The notes beneath the pieces are model-generated. The model worked only from the letters and a program-made list of their open reading frames with translations. It was not told the DNA's origin and made no database searches. The position numbers and the translations under genes were made by a program. Shown here one piece after another: positions 59,019-64,000 of a stretch of 64,000 bases of DNA; within the stretch, counting starts at the first letter, position 1, and the number at the start of each line of letters is the position of its first letter. The stretch is from Methylomonas subterranea (GTDB lineage: Bacteria > Pseudomonadota > Gammaproteobacteria > Methylococcales > Methylomonadaceae), in the NCBI RefSeq assembly GCF_024505185.1, contig NZ_JANIBJ010000015.1:1-64000 (forward strand). The letters are read 5' to 3'.

Positions 59019-59465
59019 CTAGCGCCGCGCCTTGAAGAAATCCGTCAACAACTCGGCGCAGTTGCCTTGCAACACGCCACCCAGCCAGTCGATTTTATGA
59101 TTCAAAAACGCCGCGTCACTAAGTTGCAAGGCATGGCATACCGCGCCGCGCTTGGGATCGTAAGCGCCGAACACCAGACGTTTGACCCTTGCGTGGGCGA
59201 TGGCGCCCATGCACATCACACAGGGCTCCAGGGTCACATATAACGTGGTATCGACTAGCCGGTAGTTTTGCAGAGCCAACCCGGCTTTGCGCAAGGCTTG
59301 GAGTTCCGCGTGAGCACTGGGATCGTGCAGTTGTATCGGCTGGTTCCAGCCTTCCGCGATACTACGCCCGTCCCGCACCAGCACCGCGCCCACCGGCACT
59401 TCGCCCTGCTGTTCCGCCCGCTGCGCCAACCGTAGCGCATGCCACATCCAATCCTCGTCCGTCAT
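59019..59465 (-). CDS. tadA: tRNA-specific adenosine deaminase
   Basis: 148 residues from ATG 59465, sharing ATGA with the tsaC stop. Zinc deaminase motifs HAELQAL (His and catalytic Glu) and PCVMCMGAI (two Cys) are intact. Converts wobble adenosine 34 of tRNA-Arg(ACG) to inosine. Cotranscribed with tsaC; both act on tRNA anticodon-loop bases. Confidence 0.95.
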   Translation of the reverse strand: MTDEDWMWHALRLAQRAEQQGEVPVGAVLVRDGRSIAEGWNQPIQLHDPSAHAELQALRKAGLALQNYRLVDTTLYVTLEPCVMCMGAIAHARVKRLVFGAYDPKRGAVCHALQLSDAAFLNHKIDWLGGVLQGNCAELLTDFFKARR

Positions 59466-60430
59466 AACGTGGCTTTGCCCAACCTGTCGTTCACCGCCGC
59501 CCATGCTTCCAGCGCCGGCGGCTGTTCCACCAAAATGCTGTCCAAACCAAAACTGTCCAGTTTGCGCAAGGCGCTATACAGTGCGGTTTCGTATTCTTCC
59601 GCCTTGTCGGGCAAATGCAGCAAATGTTCGCAAGGCAATGTCGACAATTCCGGGCTGAACGCCAACACCCCCACCTGCTTGCCCTGGCCGCATAGCCGGT
59701 CGAACTCACTCAACAACGCGCCTGACTCGCACAAATAAGCCGGCGTAACAGGCGCGTAATGCGCCGCCAGCATGCCGGGGGCGCGGATTTTGTGCTGGGA
59801 TTTCAGCGAAACCGGTATTTGCAATATCTCTTCCAGCTGGCCGCGGGTAATCCGGCCGGGCCGCAAGATGGTCGGCCGGCTGTCGGTCAAATCGATAATG
59901 GTCGACTCCAGACCCACGCTGCACGGCCCGCCATCCAGGATGCAATCGACCGCGTCGCCCAACTCGTCCGCCACATGCCGCGCCAGCGTCGGGCTGATAC
60001 GGCCGAAGCGATTGGCGGACGGCGCGGCAATACCGCCGCCGAACACTCGCAACAACCACAAGGCCACCGGATTGTTCGGTACCCGCAACGCCACGGTGTC
60101 CTGCCCACCGGTAACAGCCGACGGCACCGCGGCTTTTTTGCGTAGCACCATGGTCAACGGCCCGGGCCAAAATTCGCTGGCCAGTTTCCAGGCACTCTCC
60201 GGTATATCGATGGCCCAATCTTTTATCTGCGGCGCATACGCCAAATGCACGATCAAGGGATGATCCGCCGGCCGGCCCTTGGCGGCAAAGATTTTCGCCA
60301 CCGCCTCCGGGTTTGAGGCATCCGCGCCGAGGCCGTAAACGGTTTCGGTGGGTATCGCCACCAATTTGCCTTGCCGCAGCAAAGCGGCAGCCTGTTCGAT
60401 GGATTGCGGGTTAACGGACGTGGGGGTCAA
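59462..60430 (-). CDS. tsaC: Threonylcarbamoyl-AMP synthase, Sua5 type
   Basis: About 322 residues from TTG 60430; an ATG at 60571 would add 47 codons that do not look like protein. YrdC domain (VAIPTETVYGLGADA; KGRPADHPLIVHL; SANRFGRISPT) followed by the C-terminal Sua5 domain (about 210-322), so it is the two-domain Sua5 form rather than YrdC alone. Makes threonylcarbamoyl-AMP for t6A at tRNA position 37. Start is the least certain point. Confidence 0.87.
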   Translation of the reverse strand: MTPTSVNPQSIEQAAALLRQGKLVAIPTETVYGLGADASNPEAVAKIFAAKGRPADHPLIVHLAYAPQIKDWAIDIPESAWKLASEFWPGPLTMVLRKKAAVPSAVTGGQDTVALRVPNNPVALWLLRVFGGGIAAPSANRFGRISPTLARHVADELGDAVDCILDGGPCSVGLESTIIDLTDSRPTILRPGRITRGQLEEILQIPVSLKSQHKIRAPGMLAAHYAPVTPAYLCESGALLSEFDRLCGQGKQVGVLAFSPELSTLPCEHLLHLPDKAEEYETALYSALRKLDSFGLDSILVEQPPALEAWAAVNDRLGKATL

Positions 60431-60712
60431 AATGCGGGACTCGATGTAAAAGTAAAACCGTATTTTAACCGTTCGCTTTGATTCGAAGGGGGAATATTCA
60501 AACCGCGACGGGGATACACGGCCCCACAAATCGACACGAACTTCTTTACTCCTTCCGATTCCCACAGCCATGTAGGCCGGAATAAGCGATAGCAGTTACC
60601 AACGCTTGTAAATTCCCGGCGGCAGCCATTTTTACCGTGACTGCTTACCGCCACCAACCGATTTTTACCAAGAAGCAACGCCTCATTTCGTTTAGCCCGG
60701 CATATCGCCCGC

Positions 60713-62203
60713 TTATTCCCACAGCGGCCTCAGCAGGTTTTCCAACAACCGGGGATCGTCGAAATGGCGTTTACCGAGAAAGGCGACCGCATGCCTGCCC
60801 CATTGCCGCATGGCCCCGGCGCTGGGCACACCCATCGGCCACAACAAAAAGCGTTCGGGACGTTCGCTGCCGGGCAGCAAACCGTCTTGGTCGAATACAC
60901 TTTTGTACCCGGTGCCGGATATGGGCAACGAGCGCAGCATATGGTAATCCAGCCAGTGGTATTGCTCCGCCCGCGTCAACGACTCCACTGATATGCCGTC
61001 GATAAAATGCTTGCCCGCCGAGACTTTCACCAACAAACGTTCGCCGGGCTGACGAGCCAAGATGGGCATCGGCGTCAAAACCGCTTCCGAACCGTCTTGC
61101 GCTTGCACCACTCTCAAACCCTCGCCCGGAAATAGCTGATAGTAACAGCCGCAGGCATGAATGCTGTCATAGGCCAGCGGCCGACCATCCATGCTTAAAG
61201 TAACCCGCCAGATCAAACCGTCGAAGCGTCCGGCGTAAATATCCAGCATGCCGCTGGAGGTGCGGGCCGGAAACCAGATCAGGTAATTCAATTGCAATAA
61301 AACCTGATTGCCGAATCGGGTGTGAGAAACCAGCCGATAAACGCTGGGCTTTCGCGGATCGAGGTAGGCTTTCCCATCGGCGTCGAGACCAAGCGTACCG
61401 ATACGATCATCGTCGCTCAGGGTCTCGACGGCCCAGGCGGGCGCGTAGGCGGAGAACAGTCGTTCGAGCTGATCCGCCGGCGGCTCCGGAATAGCCAAGG
61501 GATTGGCCGCCGACCGGGCCAGGATAGCGGCAACTTGCTCCGCCCCGATGGCCGGGGCGGCGGGTGGGGCGTAGAAAATCCGCTTACCCCGGCCCGACTG
61601 CTCTGGCGATACATCAAGGAAGGGCGCGCGCATTTCCGCGTGCAATTGCCGGACGCCGTCGACGATGGCCCAGCGGCTCAGCGCATACAAACCCAACAGC
61701 CGCCGCCAAGTCGAATACTCGTCCGGCGCCCGCAATTCCCCCAACAAACGCCGGCGCCGACCGGGTGAATCCAACATTTGCCGGACCAACAAGCGCCCAC
61801 AATCGCGGATTAGCGCATCGGCGTCGCCAGCCGCCGGCACCGGCGACTTGGCCTGATAGGGCAGATTACGCCATTCGATCCGCCGCCCGGTTTCGTCCAG
61901 TAGGCGCAAGCGCTCCAACCATGCGGCGTAGGCATCCGCCGTTAACTCCGCGCCGGCAAAAGAAGCCAGAAAACGATCGACGCGCAGGCCGGCAAAACCC
62001 GCTATGCGCGCCGCGGCGGCGTCCGTCGCATCATGTTCAGCCACCCGGACATCCATGTCGGCAAAAAACCGCTCGCAGGCAGCCGCATCGGGCTGGGCAG
62101 GCAAAATCAACGGCGGCGTGGCGCAAGCTTGCAAGCCCAGCGCCACCGCGATACTCAGCATAAACAATTTCAAATCACAACCGCAAAACCAGCGCATACT
62201 CAT
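60713..62203 (-). CDS. Lipoprotein of unknown function
   Basis: 496 residues from ATG 62203, set by AAGGAG 7 bases upstream; an in-frame extension to 62332 is unlikely. Lipobox LGLQAC (near 25). The mature part is mixed helix and strand, with GNQVLLQLNYLIWFPAR and DIYAGRFDGLIWRVTLS (about 290-325) as the most conserved-looking stretch and a Cys pair in HACGCYY. I do not recognise the family. Neighbours are tsaC on one side and a divergent small gene on the other. Confidence 0.8.
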   Translation of the reverse strand: MSMRWFCGCDLKLFMLSIAVALGLQACATPPLILPAQPDAAACERFFADMDVRVAEHDATDAAAARIAGFAGLRVDRFLASFAGAELTADAYAAWLERLRLLDETGRRIEWRNLPYQAKSPVPAAGDADALIRDCGRLLVRQMLDSPGRRRRLLGELRAPDEYSTWRRLLGLYALSRWAIVDGVRQLHAEMRAPFLDVSPEQSGRGKRIFYAPPAAPAIGAEQVAAILARSAANPLAIPEPPADQLERLFSAYAPAWAVETLSDDDRIGTLGLDADGKAYLDPRKPSVYRLVSHTRFGNQVLLQLNYLIWFPARTSSGMLDIYAGRFDGLIWRVTLSMDGRPLAYDSIHACGCYYQLFPGEGLRVVQAQDGSEAVLTPMPILARQPGERLLVKVSAGKHFIDGISVESLTRAEQYHWLDYHMLRSLPISGTGYKSVFDQDGLLPGSERPERFLLWPMGVPSAGAMRQWGRHAVAFLGKRHFDDPRLLENLLRPLWE

Positions 62204-62355
62204 GACCCAGCTCCTTGACAGAATTTGCCGAGGCTTAACGATGAAGGCTCTATTGCAGACCATATCCCTAGCGTAGCGGCTAGCGCCATCATTATCCAGC
62301 CGATATACTCGGCACGCCAGCGGCGCTTTCATCCGCTACACACGAGGTAAACCGC

Positions 62356-62805
62356 ATGCAACCATCCGAATTTTCCATCTCCAACCAAGCCGCGGCGGCG
62401 GCCGACGCCGGCAATTTGATTGAAGCCATTAAACTGGTGCGGGAAGACACCGGCTTGGGTCTCAAGGAGGCCAAGGACTGCGTGGATGCTTACCTGCGGC
62501 ACGGCCGCGCGCCGGCGCCTTCCGGCGCATCCCAAACAGAAATGCCGCTGGCGGCCGTGCTGGCCTTGAGGAACGGCCTGTTGCCGGACGCCGTCAAACA
62601 TTACCGCGCCCATACGCGTTGCGACCTAAAGGATGCCAAGGCGGCGGTGGAACGCTATCTTGCCGACAATCCGCTAGCCAAGCAACAATTCCAGGCCGCC
62701 GACAAGACTGACGGCCGCCCCTTCGTCAAGGCCTTGCTGGTGCTGGCTATACTGAGCTTAATCGCGCTCGGCTTTTGGCATGCCGCCGGCGCTGGGATAC
62801 GCTAA
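62356..62805 (+). CDS. Small protein with two L7/L12 C-terminal-like units and one membrane segment
   Basis: 149 residues. Two copies of a helix-helix motif like the ribosomal L7/L12 C-terminal domain (IEAIKLVREDTGLGLKEAKD near 22-41; LKDAKAAVERYL near 95) are followed by a hydrophobic segment (ALLVLAILSLIALGFW). Proteins of this kind are annotated as L7/L12 C-terminal-like and their role is unknown. Same strand as putA, 41 bases before it. Confidence 0.72.
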   Translation: MQPSEFSISNQAAAAADAGNLIEAIKLVREDTGLGLKEAKDCVDAYLRHGRAPAPSGASQTEMPLAAVLALRNGLLPDAVKHYRAHTRCDLKDAKAAVERYLADNPLAKQQFQAADKTDGRPFVKALLVLAILSLIALGFWHAAGAGIR

Positions 62806-62846
62806 GGATTCCGCCCTAAGTTGCCTGACCAGCTCACGGAGCAGCC

Positions 62847-64000
62847 ATGAAGCAAGCCGATTTACCGACACTTCGCGAGCGGATAAACCGGGCATTTTTG
62901 CAGCCCGAAGCGCTGTTGATTCCCGAGCTGACTCGGCTGCTTGACGATTACGGCCAGCCGGCGGTCGAAGAGTTTGCCGCCGGCCTGCTTACCGCCATGC
63001 GCGGCCGGCAAACCGCGGATTCGGCTTTCGAGGCTTTTCTGCGGGAATACAGCCTCGACAGCGCCGAAGGTATCGTATTGATGCGCATGGCGGAAGCCTT
63101 GCTGCGTATCCCGGACCCAGCCACGCAAAACCGCTTCCTGAGGGAAAAACTGGCCGACGCAGACTGGCTCGGCCACGTGCTGCACAGCGATTCCTTGATG
63201 GTCAAACTGGCCAGCAGCGCGCTGCTGTTGAGCGGCAAACTTGAACAACAAATTCACCGGCATGCGGACGACAAGCAACAAACGCTATGGAGCGACCTGC
63301 TTAGCCGGCTGGGCGAGCCCGTGATACGCAATACCCTCATACAGGCCATGCACCAGCTGGCTCGGCATTTCGTGCTGGCCGAACGGATAGACGCCGCGCT
63401 GCGGCAAGCCGCCGGCCAACCCGGCTACCGTTATTCCTTCGACATGCTGGGCGAAGCCGCACTGAGCACGGCGGATGCGGAACGCTATTTTCAGGCCTAT
63501 TCGCAAGCCATAGCCACGCTGGCCGGCGTGGCCGGGGCGGATATATGGGCCAACCCCGGCATATCCATCAAATTGTCCGCGCTGTATCCGCGCTACGAGG
63601 CCTTGCAAGCCGGCCGCGCCATTCCCGCCATAAGCGAAAAACTATTGCCGCTGGTCAAGCAGGCCCGAGCCGCCAACATCAGCGTTACCCTCGATGCCGA
63701 GGAAGCTGAACGGCTGGAGATGAGTCTGACCATTTTCGCCGAACTTGGCGAACACCCGGATCTGGCCGGTTGGCGGGGCTTTGGATTGGCCGTGCAGGCC
63801 TATCAAAAACGCGCGCTTGCGCTTATAAACTGGCTGGCGGAGCTGGCGAACCGGCAGCAACGCATGATTCCGCTACGGCTGGTAAAAGGCGCCTATTGGG
63901 ACAGCGAGATCAAGCGCGCCCAGGAAAACGGCTGGGAGGATTATCCGCTGTTTACCCGCAAGGCGGCCACCGATGTGTCATATCTGGCTTGCGCGAAATT
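62847..64000 (+). CDS. putA: Bifunctional proline dehydrogenase/P5C dehydrogenase PutA (N-terminal part)
   Basis: The first 384 residues are here; the gene runs past the window edge. ATG 62847 follows CGGAG. It starts with the PutA arm/helical domain (RINRAFLQPEALLIPEL), with no ribbon-helix-helix DNA-binding domain, so it is the non-repressor PutA type. The proline dehydrogenase barrel follows (YSFDMLGEAAL; NPGISIKLSALYPRYE; RLVKGAYWDSEIKRAQ). Oxidises proline to P5C, then to glutamate in the missing half. Not truncated by any stop. Confidence 0.93.
   Translation, partial: MKQADLPTLRERINRAFLQPEALLIPELTRLLDDYGQPAVEEFAAGLLTAMRGRQTADSAFEAFLREYSLDSAEGIVLMRMAEALLRIPDPATQNRFLREKLADADWLGHVLHSDSLMVKLASSALLLSGKLEQQIHRHADDKQQTLWSDLLSRLGEPVIRNTLIQAMHQLARHFVLAERIDAALRQAAGQPGYRYSFDMLGEAALSTADAERYFQAYSQAIATLAGVAGADIWANPGISIKLSALYPRYEALQAGRAIPAISEKLLPLVKQARAANISVTLDAEEAERLEMSLTIFAELGEHPDLAGWRGFGLAVQAYQKRALALINWLAELANRQQRMIPLRLVKGAYWDSEIKRAQENGWEDYPLFTRKAATDVSYLACAK

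Overview
This window looks like about 64 kb of chromosome from a gammaproteobacterium, most probably a Methylomonas-like methanotroph (Methylococcales). That placement is inference. It rests on the mix of gammaproteobacterial housekeeping order (tig-clpP-clpX-lon-hupB-ppiD, topA-smg-dprA-LysM, pilT-pilU) with a phosphoketolase, a eukaryote-type NADP isocitrate dehydrogenase and HupE/TonB metal-uptake genes. No methane oxidation gene lies in the window.

Region 1 (1-5.3 kb): a broken integrase remnant abuts a three-tRNA cluster (Pro-Arg-His, minus strand, with a recognisable promoter). Then come dapD and dapC for lysine/peptidoglycan precursor synthesis, an M48 lipoprotein protease, pncC and a DUF502 membrane protein, all leftward. 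Region 2 (5.6-15.2 kb) is accessory. It holds a membrane-anchored AraC regulator, a small protein with a domain I associate with restriction genes, an A+T-rich two-gene signalling pair (Sel1-repeat histidine kinase plus a receiver protein carrying a HEPN-type RNxxxH motif), three toxin-antitoxin loci (one with a frameshifted toxin) and a large Nudix protein. The signalling pair is the best candidate here for an undescribed defence system.

Region 3 (15.2-21.4 kb): a CsgG-DUF4810-DUF799 outer-membrane lipoprotein operon, then an operon of an epimerase/DoxX fusion, DUF2269, DUF4166 and a CPA2 antiporter. Region 4 (21.6-29.3 kb, leftward): phosphoketolase, a divergent cytochrome bd pair, phoB-phoR with a candidate Pho box, and an RcnB-like secreted protein. 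Region 5 (29.4-47.7 kb, mostly leftward): protein quality control (ppiD, hupB, lon, clpX, clpP, tig) with tRNA-Asp, tRNA-Val and tRNA-Leu; topA, smg, dprA, a LysM protein; GDP-fucose synthesis (gmd, fcl); icd; and a DksA/TraR-like gene with a MITE inserted at its stop codon.

Region 6 (48-64 kb): pilT, pilU, mltB, a glycine-zipper protein, a frameshifted secreted metalloprotease, a HupE-TonB receptor-HupE metal-uptake cluster, tsaC-tadA, an unknown lipoprotein, a small L7/L12-like membrane protein, and the start of putA, cut by the window edge. The reading frames and RNA genes were checked by eye. Functions of unknown genes are left open.
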